Assembly (NCBI RefSeq): GCF_945957345.1
Contig: NZ_CAMFKW010000048.1
Location: 1 to 39,007 of the forward strand
Length of the DNA stretch: 39,007 nucleotides
Reading direction: 5' to 3'
Source of the DNA: an uncultured Allobosea sp.
GTDB taxonomy: Bacteria > Pseudomonadota > Alphaproteobacteria > Rhizobiales > Beijerinckiaceae
Every line of letters begins with the position of its first letter. The first letter of the stretch is position 1. Below the pieces are notes generated by a model. The model was not told the DNA's origin. It did not search any database and saw nothing but the letters and a program-made list of their open reading frames with translations. Made by a program: the position numbers and the translations under genes. Below, piece after piece: positions 1-8,354 of this stretch.

Positions 1-382
1 GAATCGTCTCGATCAGCTTCTTGTAGAAGCCGTCATAGGCGGCCATGTCGGCGACCACGACGCGCAGCATGTAGTCGACATCGCCGGCCATCCGGTAGAA
101 CTCCATCACCTCCGGCATCGCCGCGACCATCTGTGCGAATTTCTCCAGCCACGGGCCGGAATGATCAGCCGTCTCGATCTGGACGAAGACGGTGAGGCCG
201 AGCCCGATCTTCTCGGGCGCTACCAGCGCCACGCGCTTCAGGATCACGCCGGCCTGTTCGAGCTTCTGAATGCGCTTCCAGCACGGCGTCTGCGAGAGCC
301 CGACGCGGTCGGCAAGCTCCGCGATCGAGATATTCGCATCCCCCTGCAGCACGGTGAGAATCTTGCGGTCGATGGCGTCCAT
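1..382 (-). CDS. Lrp/AsnC family transcriptional regulator (C-terminus cut by window edge)
   Basis: About 127 codons are visible; the C-terminal end runs off the left edge of the window. The protein starts MDAIDRKIL and has a typical N-terminal winged helix-turn-helix (AELADRVGLSQTPCWKRI, roughly residues 20-40), followed by the start of the AsnC/RAM ligand-binding domain (VFQIETADHSG-like strand, then MEFYRMAGDVDYMLRVVV). Members of this family bind DNA as dimers or octamers and often respond to amino acids. The gene diverges from the ABC importer at 542, with a 159-base AT-rich region between them, so it is a natural candidate regulator of that importer. The effector cannot be read from the sequence. 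The ATG at 380-382 is chosen because it gives the standard short family N-terminus. Confidence 0.9.
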   Translation of the reverse strand, partial: MDAIDRKILTVLQGDANISIAELADRVGLSQTPCWKRIQKLEQAGVILKRVALVAPEKIGLGLTVFVQIETADHSGPWLEKFAQMVAAMPEVMEFYRMAGDVDYMLRVVVADMAAYDGFYKKLIETI

Positions 383-541
383 TCTCTCAAGCTCGCTATC
401 TGGAGAAATTCGTTTCGCAGATTTTGCAGGAAAGAGATCAAATTTCTTTTTCAAGCTAATCTATTGCATCCAGATAGAAAATCCTTTTCTCAGATGTCAA
501 TGGGGTCGCGTTCGACACTGTTTTCGAAAGGGATTTGAACA
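383..541. promoter_or_regulatory. AT-rich divergent control region between the Lrp-type regulator and the ABC importer
   Basis: The stretch around 400-500 is much richer in A+T than the surrounding coding DNA. It contains CAGATTTTGCAG at 418-429, which loosely resembles the YAG-(A/T-rich)-CTR Lrp box, and several A/T tracts. The purine-rich AAAGGGA at about 528-534 is a plausible ribosome binding site for the binding-protein gene. The assignment as regulator target is inference from the divergent arrangement. Confidence 0.45.
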
Positions 542-1567
542 ATGGATCGCCGCCAGTTCCTCATTGCCGGGTCGAGCCTCGCGGCGGCCATGCCCTTCGC
601 CGCTCCGGCCCAGGCGCAGAGCGTCGCGGCGCGCGTCGGCTACATCCCGATCGTCGGCACTGCGCCGTTCTTCGTCGCCAATGGCGAGGGCTGGCTGAAG
701 CAGGGCGGCATCGACGTCGCCGTGACGGTCTTCGAATCCGGCCCGAACATGATCCAGGCGCTCGCCTCCGGCACGATCGACGTCTATGTCGCCGGCGTCG
801 CGCCGCTCGCCGTCGCCCGTTCGCGCGGCGTCGATATCCGCGTCGTCGCCTCGACCGCGATCGGCGAGAATGTCGTGGTCAGTGCGCCCTCGCTCACCAA
901 GTTCTTCACCGCGGACACCGATGCCGCCGCCGCTTTCAAGGCCTTCCGCGCCGCCAACGGCAAGGCGGCGCGCCTCGCCACCCAGCCGGCGGGCTCGGTG
1001 CCGAACACGACGCTGCAATACTGGCTCTGGGAGGTCGCGAAGGTCGACAAGGCCGATGTCGAGATCGTGCCGATGGGCATCGACGCGACCCAGCAGGCGA
1101 TCCTGGCCGGTGCGGTCGATGGCGGCTCCGTCCGCGAGCCGGCGCTGACGATCCTCCAGACCCGCAACCCGCAGATCAAGCTCGTCGCCGGCGGCGAGGA
1201 GGTCTTCCCCGGCCAGCCCGGAACGGTCGTCGCCGTCTCCGGCGCCTTCGCCACCAGGAACCCGCAGGCCGTGCAGAACCTCGTCTCCGGCCTCGTCAAG
1301 GCTGCCGCGCTGATCAAGGCCGATCCCAAGAAGGCCGCGCCCCATGTCGGCGCTGCGCTCGGCAAGGGCATCGTCGATCCCGACTTGATCCAGAAAGCGC
1401 TGGTCTCGCCGGCAAGCCAGTTCGAGATCGATCCGCACAAGATCATCGAGCCCGCTCGCGCCATGCAGGCCTACCAGGTCAAACTCGGCTCGCTGGAGAA
1501 GGAACTCCCCTTCGACGGGCTGTTCGAAACCCAGTACTACGAGCGTGCGGTCAAGGCGGGCGGCTGA
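542..1567 (+). CDS. ABC transporter substrate-binding protein, NMT1/SsuA/TauA-like
   Basis: This 341-residue periplasmic binding protein belongs to the family that captures sulfonates, nitrate, taurine or thiamine precursors for ABC import. The N-terminus MDRRQFLIAG carries a twin-arginine motif followed by a hydrophobic stretch and an APAQA cleavage site near residue 26, so Tat export is likely. The mature part has the family pattern YIPIVGTAPFFVANGEGWL and then SGTIDVYVAGVAPL. The ATG follows AAAGGGA at a suitable distance. A permease and an ATPase follow with overlapping or near-overlapping ends. The true substrate cannot be told from sequence alone; an amino-acid-derived or sulfonate ligand would suit the divergent Lrp-type regulator, but that is a guess. 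Confidence 0.88.
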   Translation: MDRRQFLIAGSSLAAAMPFAAPAQAQSVAARVGYIPIVGTAPFFVANGEGWLKQGGIDVAVTVFESGPNMIQALASGTIDVYVAGVAPLAVARSRGVDIRVVASTAIGENVVVSAPSLTKFFTADTDAAAAFKAFRAANGKAARLATQPAGSVPNTTLQYWLWEVAKVDKADVEIVPMGIDATQQAILAGAVDGGSVREPALTILQTRNPQIKLVAGGEEVFPGQPGTVVAVSGAFATRNPQAVQNLVSGLVKAAALIKADPKKAAPHVGAALGKGIVDPDLIQKALVSPASQFEIDPHKIIEPARAMQAYQVKLGSLEKELPFDGLFETQYYERAVKAGG

Positions 1568-1571
1568 GATC

Positions 1572-2324
1572 GTGAGCAAACTGCGGGCTCCGGCTCTTGC
1601 CCTTCTGGGCCTCGTCGCCTTCCTTCTGCTCTGGGAGGCGATGCCCTTCTTCGGATTGGTGAATCCGGCCTTCCTGCCGGGTCCGAGCGCCCTGCCGAAG
1701 GCCTTCATGCGGGAGCTCTCCTCCGGCGCCTGGCTTTCGGCCATACTGGGCTCGCTTTGGCACTACTTCGTCGGATTGTTCGTCGGCGCCGGCCTCGGCG
1801 TCGCCTTCGGCGTGCTGATCGGCATGTCCCGCATCGCCGAGGAGGCGACGGCCTGGGTCGTCCGGGTACTCAGACCGATCCCCGGTCTCGCCTGGGTGCC
1901 CTTCGCCATCATCTGGTTCGGCGTCACGCCCGGCGCGGCGGTCTTCATTATCGCCATCGGCGTGTTCTGGATCGTCTTCTTTGCGGCGCAGGGCGCGATC
2001 CGGGGCGTCGACCGGGATCTCATCGAGGTCGCCGATGCCTTCGGCTTCCGCTCTCCCTGGCAGCGCCTGTTCAAGATCCTGCTGCCGGCGGCCCTCCCCG
2101 GTATCCTCGTCGGCATCAGGACGGCGCTCGGCCAGGCCTGGATGGCGGTGGTCGCGGCCGAGATCTTCGGCGTCGCCGGTGTCGGTCAGCGCATGATGCA
2201 GGCCTCGAGCCTGCTCGCGACCGATATCGTCGTGGTCTACATGCTGACGATGGCGGCGCTCTACGGCCTGCTCGACACCGGCTTCGTCGCCTTCCAGAAA
2301 TGGGTGCTGCGTTGGAAAGCGTGA
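1572..2324 (+). CDS. ABC transporter permease, SsuC/TauC-like
   Basis: This 250-residue inner-membrane protein has about six hydrophobic helices and the binding-protein-dependent permease signature (EVADAFGFRSPWQRLFKILLP, the EAA loop, around residues 155-175) that contacts the ATPase. It is the channel subunit of the importer whose binding protein lies just upstream. GTG at 1572 is preferred because it starts right before the first hydrophobic segment and lies four bases after the upstream stop. A second in-frame GTG at 1545 would add nine residues inside the upstream gene. The stop overlaps the start of the ATPase gene, indicating translational coupling. Confidence 0.88.
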   Translation: MSKLRAPALALLGLVAFLLLWEAMPFFGLVNPAFLPGPSALPKAFMRELSSGAWLSAILGSLWHYFVGLFVGAGLGVAFGVLIGMSRIAEEATAWVVRVLRPIPGLAWVPFAIIWFGVTPGAAVFIIAIGVFWIVFFAAQGAIRGVDRDLIEVADAFGFRSPWQRLFKILLPAALPGILVGIRTALGQAWMAVVAAEIFGVAGVGQRMMQASSLLATDIVVVYMLTMAALYGLLDTGFVAFQKWVLRWKA

Positions 2325-3076
2325 TCGAGATTAAGAGCCTGTCGCTGACCTTCACCCGCGACGGCGAGGAGACCGAGGTCCTGCGCAAGCTCGACCTTTC
2401 GGTCGGGCGCGGCGAATTCCTCGCCATCGTCGGCCCCTCCGGTGTCGGCAAGTCGACCTTGCTGCGCGTCATCGCGGGACTGGCGAAGCCAAGCGGCGGC
2501 GAAGTCGTCATCGACGCGAAGGATCGGACGCGCCGGCCGGTCGCGCTGGTCTTCCAGGATTCGCGCCTGCTGCCCTGGCGCAAGGTCGTCTCCAATGTCG
2601 GTTTCGGGATCGAAGGCCGCGCGCCCCGTGCCGAGCGCCTCGCCAAGGCGACCGCGATGCTCGATCTCGTCGGTCTTGCACCGCTCGCCCAGCGCTGGCC
2701 GCATCAGCTCTCCGGCGGCCAGCGCCAGCGCGTCTCGCTCGCCCGCGCGCTCGCCGTCGAGCCGGAGATCCTGCTGATGGACGAGCCCTTCTCGGCGCTG
2801 GACGCCCTGACGCGCGAGACCCTGCAGGACGAACTGATCCGCGTCTGGCAGCGCACCGGCAAGACCGTGCTCTTCGTCACCCATGATATCGACGAGGCCG
2901 CCTATCTTGCCGACCGCGTCGTCGTCCTCTCGGGCGCGCCCGGCCAGATCATCGCCGAGCACCGCATAGACGCGAGCCGTCCGCGCAAGCGCGGCGCTGC
3001 GGCGGAAGCGGAGATCGTGCGCGCGGTCCGTCAGGGCCTCGGCGCCGATATCGTCACGGACGGCGCCGCGATCTGA
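2321..3076 (+). CDS. ABC transporter ATP-binding protein, SsuB/TauB-like
   Basis: This 251-residue ATPase energises the importer. Visible motifs are Walker A GPSGVGKST (about 38-46), Q-loop VFQDSRLLPW, signature LSGGQRQR (about 130-137), Walker B ILLMDEP (about 150-156) and switch histidine THDIDEA. The sequence after the Q-loop (SRLLPWRKVVSNV) is typical of the nitrate/sulfonate/taurine branch. The GTG at 2321 overlaps the permease stop and has GGAAA just before it. An in-frame ATG at 2300 would add seven residues (MGAALES) and cannot be excluded. This is the last gene of the three-gene operon, and a repeat element follows directly. Confidence 0.9.
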   Translation: MIEIKSLSLTFTRDGEETEVLRKLDLSVGRGEFLAIVGPSGVGKSTLLRVIAGLAKPSGGEVVIDAKDRTRRPVALVFQDSRLLPWRKVVSNVGFGIEGRAPRAERLAKATAMLDLVGLAPLAQRWPHQLSGGQRQRVSLARALAVEPEILLMDEPFSALDALTRETLQDELIRVWQRTGKTVLFVTHDIDEAAYLADRVVVLSGAPGQIIAEHRIDASRPRKRGAAAEAEIVRAVRQGLGADIVTDGAAI

Positions 3077-3083
3077 CCTGCAC

Positions 3084-3184
3084 CCGTCATGCTCGCCCTT
3101 GTGGCGAGCATCCACGTCTTGAGCACAGTCTTCGATCAGTGAAGCAAAGACGTGGATGGTCGGGACAAGCCCGGCCATGACGGG
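3084..3184. repeat. Dispersed four-way-junction palindromic element, copy 1
   Basis: An intergenic element of about 100 bases. The ends CCGTCATG and CATGACGG pair. Hairpin A is GCTCGCC-CTTGT-GGCGAGC (3091-3109 region). A central pair is CCACGTCTT (3112-3120) with AAGACGTGG (3147-3155). Hairpin B is GGTCGGG-ACAAG-CCCGGCC (to 3176). Closely related elements lie at 9534-9627 and, in opposite orientation, at 36484-36582. It sits after the importer ATPase gene and before the dsbD-like gene. The function is not known from sequence; 3'-end or nucleoid-related roles are possible. Confidence 0.9.
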
Positions 3185-3342
3185 TATCGCGCACCCCTCG
3201 ATCGGGCGGCGACATCATGGCACGCTGTCTCCCGGCGCCGGATCGCCCAGAATGGCCCTGACCCCGCCTCACTGCCTTGTCATTGGCAGGCGAGGGCGGA
3301 TTGAGGCATGGGGTCCGGGTGACCAGGGATTGCGACGGCATC

Positions 3343-5508
3343 ATGCGGCTTTATTTCGGCAAGCGTTTCCTGCGGGGGGCAATGCTGGCGTTTGGACTGG
3401 CGGCTCCGGGGCTGGCGCTCGCCGCCGAATCCGCCCCCGTCACTTCGCCGCGCGTCACCGCGACCCTGCTGTCGAGCCGCGATGCAGTCGCGCCCGGTGA
3501 GCGCTTCAAGCTCGCGCTCGTCCAGAAGCTGGCGCCGCACTGGCATACCTATTGGCAAAACCCGGGGGATTCCGGCGAGCCGACCCAGATCAAATGGGAC
3601 CTGCCGGCCGGAGCGACTGCCGGTGAGATCCAGTGGCCGGCGCCGAAGGCGATTCGCGTCGAGCCGCTCGTCAATTTCGGCTTCGAGGGCACGGTCCTGC
3701 TGCCGCTCGAGATCACGGTCCCGGCCGATGCCAGACCCGGCGAGACGTTAGCGCTGAAGGCGGAGGCGACCTGGCTCGTCTGCGAGAAGATCTGCATTCC
3801 CGAAGAGGGCTCCTTCTCGCTCGACCTCCCCATCGCCGCCGCAAGCGCGGTCGATGAAGCCGCCACTGCGCGGATTGATGCCGCCATCGCGGCGCTGCCC
3901 AAGCCGGCATCCTTCCGCGGGAAGCTGCGCGACGATGCCGGCAAGCTCGTTCTCGACCTGCCCGGCCTGCCGACCGGCGCCGCCGATCTGCGCTTCTTCC
4001 CGGTTTCCGACACGCTGATCGAGCATGCGGCCGACCAGCCCCTGACGGCCGGCGACAAGCCCGCCGTAACGCTGACGCGCTCCAGCGCCTTCAAGCTGGA
4101 GAAGCCGGAGGTGACCGGCGTCCTCACCTTCACCGAAGGCGGGTCGCCGAGGGCCGTTACGATCGTGGCCGATGCCGATCCGGCCCTGATGGCGGCCGGC
4201 GGGGCGGCTGCGCCTGAAGCGCGCCCGGCCGTCGTACGCATTCCCATGCCGGCCGAGGGGGCAGACCTGACGCTCTGGGCGGCGCTGGCCTTCGCCTTTG
4301 CCGGCGGCCTGATCCTCAACCTGATGCCCTGCGTCCTGCCGGTGCTGTTCATCAAGGCGCTCGGCTTCGCGCAGCTCGCGCACCGCAATCGCTCCGAGGT
4401 GCGCGAGCAGGGTCTGCTCTTCCTTGCTGGCGTGCTGCTGACCTTCGCGGTTCTGGCCGGCGCGGTGATCGCGCTGGGGAGCCTCGGCAGCAGCGTCGGC
4501 TGGGGCTTCCAGCTCCAGTCCCCGCCGCTGGTCATCGGGCTCTCTGTGGTGATGGTGCTGATCGGTCTCAACCTGCTCGGCGCCTTCGAGATCGGCACCT
4601 CCGTCGCTGGCATTGGGGACGGTCTCGCCAGCCGTGGCGGGCGTCTCGGTGCCTTCATGACCGGCGTGCTTGCGGTCGTGGTCGCGACGCCCTGCACGGC
4701 GCCCTTCATGGGCGCGGCGATGGGCTATGCGGTGACTCAAGCCCCGGCCGTCGCCCTCTCCGTCTTCATGGCGCTGGCGCTGGGCTTCGCCCTGCCGGTG
4801 GTCGCGCTTTCCTTCGCGCCGGGCCTGCTGCGCCTGCTGCCGAAGCCCGGCCGCTGGATGCTGGTGCTGAAGCAGGCCTTCGCCTTCCCGATGTTTGCGA
4901 CCGCGATCTGGCTGATCTGGGTCGCCTCGGTGCAGAGCGGGCCGCAGGGCGTGCTCGCCGCGCTCGTGGCCGTACTGGCGGCGGGCTTCGCCGTCTGGCT
5001 CGTCGGCGTGACGCGCGGCTCGTTCGCGCGCCGCGCCTTCGGTTCGGTGCTGGCCGCGCTGGTCGTGCTCGGCGCCGGCTGGTTCACCGTGCAGAACGCC
5101 ATCCCCGGTGCGGCGACCGAGGCGCGGGCCGGCGATATCGAGGCCTGGTCGCCGGAGCGGGTCGCGGCCTTGCAGGCGCAGGGCAAGCCGGTCTTCGTCA
5201 ATTTCACCGCGGCCTGGTGCATCACCTGCATCGCCAATGAGCGGGTCGCGCTCTCGCGGCAGGAGGTGAAGGACGCCTTCGCCAAGCTCGGTGTCGTCTA
5301 TCTCAAGGCCGACTGGACCAATCGCGACGGCCGTATCGCCAAGGCGCTGGCCGAACAGGGCCGGGCCGGCGTGCCGCTCTATCTGTTCTATCCCGCCCGC
5401 AAGGAGGTGCAGGCCGAGATTCTGCCGCAGCTCCTGACGGCTGATACGCTGATCTTGGCGGCCGAGCGGGCTGCCGGGCGCAACGAGAAGACGGTGGCCC
5501 TGCCTTAG
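3343..5508 (+). CDS. dsbD: DsbD-family thiol:disulfide interchange protein (protein-disulfide reductase)
   Basis: This 721-residue membrane protein would carry electrons from cytoplasmic thioredoxin to periplasmic thiol partners. A signal peptide ends near residue 27 (GLALA-AES). The N-terminal periplasmic domain has a cysteine pair C147/C151 (VCEKICIP). A central block of about eight membrane helices (from about 310) has the two buried cysteines in NLMPCVLP (C330) and ATPCTAPF (C451). The C-terminal thioredoxin-like domain has WCITC (C626/C629). All three redox pairs are intact, and domain order and length fit the DsbD/ScsB group. ATG 3343 is chosen because it opens directly into the signal peptide; an upstream in-frame GTG or ATG would add non-hydrophobic sequence. 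It appears to be a single-gene unit. Confidence 0.9.
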   Translation: MRLYFGKRFLRGAMLAFGLAAPGLALAAESAPVTSPRVTATLLSSRDAVAPGERFKLALVQKLAPHWHTYWQNPGDSGEPTQIKWDLPAGATAGEIQWPAPKAIRVEPLVNFGFEGTVLLPLEITVPADARPGETLALKAEATWLVCEKICIPEEGSFSLDLPIAAASAVDEAATARIDAAIAALPKPASFRGKLRDDAGKLVLDLPGLPTGAADLRFFPVSDTLIEHAADQPLTAGDKPAVTLTRSSAFKLEKPEVTGVLTFTEGGSPRAVTIVADADPALMAAGGAAAPEARPAVVRIPMPAEGADLTLWAALAFAFAGGLILNLMPCVLPVLFIKALGFAQLAHRNRSEVREQGLLFLAGVLLTFAVLAGAVIALGSLGSSVGWGFQLQSPPLVIGLSVVMVLIGLNLLGAFEIGTSVAGIGDGLASRGGRLGAFMTGVLAVVVATPCTAPFMGAAMGYAVTQAPAVALSVFMALALGFALPVVALSFAPGLLRLLPKPGRWMLVLKQAFAFPMFATAIWLIWVASVQSGPQGVLAALVAVLAAGFAVWLVGVTRGSFARRAFGSVLAALVVLGAGWFTVQNAIPGAATEARAGDIEAWSPERVAALQAQGKPVFVNFTAAWCITCIANERVALSRQEVKDAFAKLGVVYLKADWTNRDGRIAKALAEQGRAGVPLYLFYPARKEVQAEILPQLLTADTLILAAERAAGRNEKTVALP

Positions 5509-5555
5509 AGCCCGGCTGGAGAAATCCAGTCCTCATCCCGCGGAGGCCCGCACGG

Positions 5556-5635
5556 CCGTTATTCTCCGGCGACGCGGAGCGCAGACCTGAGAATCTCCTT
5601 CAGGAGATGCTCGGGTCAAACCCGGGCAATGATGG
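5556..5635. repeat. Mosaic palindromic element, divergent relative of the four-way-junction family
   Basis: Lies between the convergent dsbD-like and activator-like genes. It contains a perfect hairpin ATCTCC-TTCA-GGAGAT at 5593-5608, followed directly by GCTCGGG-TCAAA-CCCGGGC at 5609-5627. ATTCTC (5561-5566) can pair with GAGAAT (5589-5594), and the ends CCGTTATT/AATGATGG are partly complementary. The second hairpin and its ATGATGG tail resemble arm B of the elements at 3084, 9534 and 36484. It could act as a two-way terminator, but no T-run follows the hairpins. Confidence 0.65.
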
Positions 5636-5655
5636 ATGGGATGTCGACTCTTCGC

Positions 5656-6864
5656 TTACTGCGAGCGCGGGCCGAGATCGCGCGGCGCGGCGTTGATCGT
5701 GACGATCTGGCCGTTGCGCAGCTCCAGCACGGCAAGCCCGCGCTCGACCTGCCCGTCCGGGCGGAAGCGGAAGACGCCGTCGGCCCCGGCGAAACCGGAG
5801 CCGTTGGTCAGCACCGCTTCCGAAAAGCGTTGCGAACCCTGCGTACGCGCCAGCGCCGCCGCCAGCGAGACAGCGTCATAGGCGAGCGTCGCGGTGCGCG
5901 TGGGAGCACTGTTGAAGCGCTGCTGGTAGCGTCCCGCGAAGGCGTTGAAGCCGGCGGTGTCGGGCGAGGCGAACCAGCCGCCCTGGATGCCCGCCACGCG
6001 CGCGATCCCCGCATCGTTCCAGACGCCGGTGCCGAGCGGCTTGACCTTGGCCGGATTGTAGCCGGCCTCCTGCAGCAATTGGCCGAGCGTTGGCATCGTG
6101 TCGGCCGCGGCCGGCACGAACAGCGCATCGGCCTGGGCGAGCGATGGCATCAGGCGCTGGATCGCGGCCTTCATCGCGGCCGGATCGGCGCCGAAATGCT
6201 CGATCGCGGCAACGCGCACGCCGCGATTGGCGGCGGCCTGCTGGAAGGCGGCCTCGACGACCTTGCCATAGGCGGTATCCGGCACCAGCGCTGCGAAGGA
6301 TTTGCGGCCCTGCTGGGCGGCATAGCCGATCACGCGGTTGACGTCGTTCTCGGGCGGAAAGGAGAGCAGGTAGACGCCGCGCGAGGCGACGTTGGAATCG
6401 CTGGAGAAGGCGATGACCGGTTTGTTGGCGGCGCGCGCGACCTGCCCCGCTGCCTGGACGGAGGGGGCGAAGAGCGGGCCGACGATCAATTCGGCCCCTT
6501 CCGACAATGCCTCCTGCGCCGCGGCGCGGGCACCGTCCGGCGTGCCGCGATCGTCCTTGACCAGCAGCGTGAGGTCGGCGTTCGGAAATTCCGCCAGCGC
6601 CATCTCGGCGGCGTTCTTCAGGGAGTTGCCGACGACGGCGCCCTGGCCCTCGGCGGTCAGCGGCAGGATGAGGCCGACCTTGACCTTGCCGGTGCCGATG
6701 GTCTGGCCGGTTGGCGCGGCGGCGCCGCCAGCAGCGGGCGTGCCCGAATCGAAGCCCGGAAGGCCGGATGTGCCGCCGCCGCAGGCTGCGAGCGCAAGCG
6801 GCAGCAGGACCGCGAAGGCCCGTGCCTTGAACCGCAGGGTCGGTGCGAGGTGCCGATGAAACAC
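5656..6864 (-). CDS. Penicillin-binding protein activator-like lipoprotein (LpoA/YraM-type, periplasmic-binding fold)
   Basis: This 402-residue protein begins with a lipoprotein signal (LLPLALAACGGG), the cysteine being the lipidation site. The body is a type-1 periplasmic-binding fold (Peripla_BP_6) related to branched-chain amino-acid binding proteins, for example VGLILPLTAEGQGAVVGNSLKNAAEMAL and later IVGPLFAPSVQAAGQVA. In gammaproteobacteria the equivalent LpoA C-terminal domain activates PBP1a. Here the N-terminal TPR domain of LpoA is absent, as is usual in alphaproteobacteria. The position back to back with rsmI and yraN matches the E. coli lpoA-rsmI-yraN neighbourhood and supports the call. 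An amino-acid-binding role remains an alternative. Confidence 0.82.
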   Translation of the reverse strand: MFHRHLAPTLRFKARAFAVLLPLALAACGGGTSGLPGFDSGTPAAGGAAAPTGQTIGTGKVKVGLILPLTAEGQGAVVGNSLKNAAEMALAEFPNADLTLLVKDDRGTPDGARAAAQEALSEGAELIVGPLFAPSVQAAGQVARAANKPVIAFSSDSNVASRGVYLLSFPPENDVNRVIGYAAQQGRKSFAALVPDTAYGKVVEAAFQQAAANRGVRVAAIEHFGADPAAMKAAIQRLMPSLAQADALFVPAAADTMPTLGQLLQEAGYNPAKVKPLGTGVWNDAGIARVAGIQGGWFASPDTAGFNAFAGRYQQRFNSAPTRTATLAYDAVSLAAALARTQGSQRFSEAVLTNGSGFAGADGVFRFRPDGQVERGLAVLELRNGQIVTINAAPRDLGPRSQ

Positions 6865-7048
6865 GGGCGATCTCCAGTCGTGACCGGGCCGGCGAAGCGC
6901 CGCCCGCGATAGGTCCTGCGGAACTGTTCTACCCCCGGACCTCTCGTGCCAGTGTGGAAGCCTATTTTCAAGTTGTTAACTATAGGTTGCAGGGGGTGCT
7001 GCGCGCGTTGCCATGGCGCGGGCACAGCCGCTGTGGCAGCGTGGACGG

Positions 7049-7957
7049 ATGTCGACCGATGCCGCCGCGCGCCCTCCCAGCTACACCGCCTTCGGCCTGA
7101 AGGCCGAGGCCGAGCCTCTGGCGCCGGGTCTCCACATCGTCGCGACGCCGATCGGCAACCTCCGCGACATCTCTTTCCGCGCGCTGGCGACGCTTGCCGC
7201 CGCCGATGCGATCCTGGCCGAGGATACCCGCACCTCGAAGACGTTGCTGGCGCATTACGGGATATCGACGCCGCTCCTGCCCTATCACGAGCACAATGCT
7301 GCGCAGATGCGCCCGAAGGTGCTGGCGAAGCTGCGCGACGGCGGCAAGCTGGCCCTGATCTCGGATGCCGGCACGCCGCTCGTCTCCGATCCCGGCTACA
7401 AGCTCGTCGCCGAACTGGTGGCGGAAGGCTTAGCCGTCACCGGCATTCCCGGCCCCTCCGCCGTGCTGGCGGCATTGGTGCTGGCCGGCCTGCCGACCGA
7501 CCGCTTCTTTTTCGAGGGCTTTCTGCCGCCGAAATCAGGCGGGCGCCGCACCCGTTTGACGGAACTCGCCGCCATTCCCGGCACGCTGGTCTTCTTCGAA
7601 TCGCCTCGCCGGCTCGCCGAGATGCTGGCGGATGCTGCCGCCGTGCTCGGGGCGCGGCCCGGTGCGGTCGCGCGCGAGCTCACCAAGTTCTATGAGACGG
7701 TGAGGCGCGGCACGCTTCCGGAACTCGCCGCCCATTACGAGCGCGAGGAGGAGGCACGCGGCGAGATCGTCGTGATCATCGGCCCGCCCGGTGCCGCCGA
7801 TCTCGTCACCAGCGACGGGGCGATCGACGAACGACTGCGCGCGGCAATGGCCAAGGTCTCGCTGAAGGAGGCCGTGGCGCAGGTCGCGGCCGAGACCGGC
7901 CAGCCGCGCCGCAAGGTCTATGCCCGCGCGCTCGAACTCACTCGCGACGATCCGTGA
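7049..7957 (+). CDS. rsmI: 16S rRNA (cytidine(1402)-2'-O)-methyltransferase RsmI
   Basis: This 302-residue SAM-dependent enzyme 2'-O-methylates C1402 of 16S rRNA in the decoding centre. It has the tetrapyrrole-methylase fold and the RsmI motifs [15 protein letters not shown] (about 28-42), [25 protein letters not shown] (about 102-116) and [22 protein letters not shown], with FFESPRRL further on. ATG 7049 is chosen because the family core begins about 28 residues later. An in-frame ATG at 7013 would add twelve residues of low-complexity sequence. The stop overlaps the GTG start of the next gene by four bases, so the two are coupled. Confidence 0.93.
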   Translation: MSTDAAARPPSYTAFGLKAEAEPLAPGLHIVATPIGNLRDISFRALATLAAADAILAEDTRTSKTLLAHYGISTPLLPYHEHNAAQMRPKVLAKLRDGGKLALISDAGTPLVSDPGYKLVAELVAEGLAVTGIPGPSAVLAALVLAGLPTDRFFFEGFLPPKSGGRRTRLTELAAIPGTLVFFESPRRLAEMLADAAAVLGARPGAVARELTKFYETVRRGTLPELAAHYEREEEARGEIVVIIGPPGAADLVTSDGAIDERLRAAMAKVSLKEAVAQVAAETGQPRRKVYARALELTRDDP

Positions 7958-8349
7958 GCAAGGCAGGCGCCGATCCGGGCGGGCGCAGCCATAGGGCAAG
8001 GCGCTCCGGCCTGACCGGGCGCCGCGCCGAATGGCTCGCCATCCTCTGGCTGACACTGAAGGGTTATCGCCTGCTGGAGCGGCGCTTCGGCGGCAAGGGC
8101 GGCGAGATCGACCTGGTGATGAAGCGCGGCCGCACCATCGCCTTCGTCGAGGTCAAGGCACGCGGCCGGCTCGACGATGCCATGATCGCGATCACCGCGG
8201 AAAAGCAGCGCCTGGTCGAGCGGCGCATCCGGCACTGGCTCTCGCGCAATCCTTGGGCAGCCGAGCATTATTTGCGGGCCGATGCGGTGTTCCTCGCGCC
8301 CTGGCGCCGGCCGCGCCATGTGCCGGCCGCCTTCGCGCTTGTCCTCTGA
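7954..8349 (+). CDS. YraN family protein (UPF0102, endonuclease-like fold)
   Basis: This 131-residue protein has the UPF0102 pattern: [24 protein letters not shown], then [22 protein letters not shown], which carries the E/D...E-x-K residues of the PD-(D/E)XK-like nuclease fold, and [13 protein letters not shown]. Its cellular role is not settled; homologues sit next to rsmI in many genomes, as here. The GTG start overlaps the rsmI stop as GTGA. After it comes a 186-base gap filled with a palindromic repeat before gshB. Confidence 0.9.
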   Translation: MSKAGADPGGRSHRARRSGLTGRRAEWLAILWLTLKGYRLLERRFGGKGGEIDLVMKRGRTIAFVEVKARGRLDDAMIAITAEKQRLVERRIRHWLSRNPWAAEHYLRADAVFLAPWRRPRHVPAAFALVL

Positions 8350-8354
8350 CGCAA

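Noticed and set aside
497..1744. Long open frame of 415 codons on the minus strand opposite the first ABC importer genes
   Set aside because: It mirrors the coding frame of the binding protein and permease. Its sequence is low-complexity and rich in Arg, Gly, Asp and Ala, as expected for antisense frames in GC-rich DNA, and no family motif is seen.
3084..3184. The hairpin-rich elements as tRNA-like genes, because of their cloverleaf folding
   Set aside because: No acceptor stem ending in CCA, no TTC-like arm and no anticodon-loop layout. The loops are 5 bases and shared between both arms, so this is a palindromic repeat, not a tRNA.
6865..7048. Divergent promoters between the activator-like lipoprotein and rsmI
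   Set aside because: An AT-rich patch at about 6962-6986 (TTGTTAACTATAGG) is suggestive, but no hexamer pair with acceptable spacing could be fixed.
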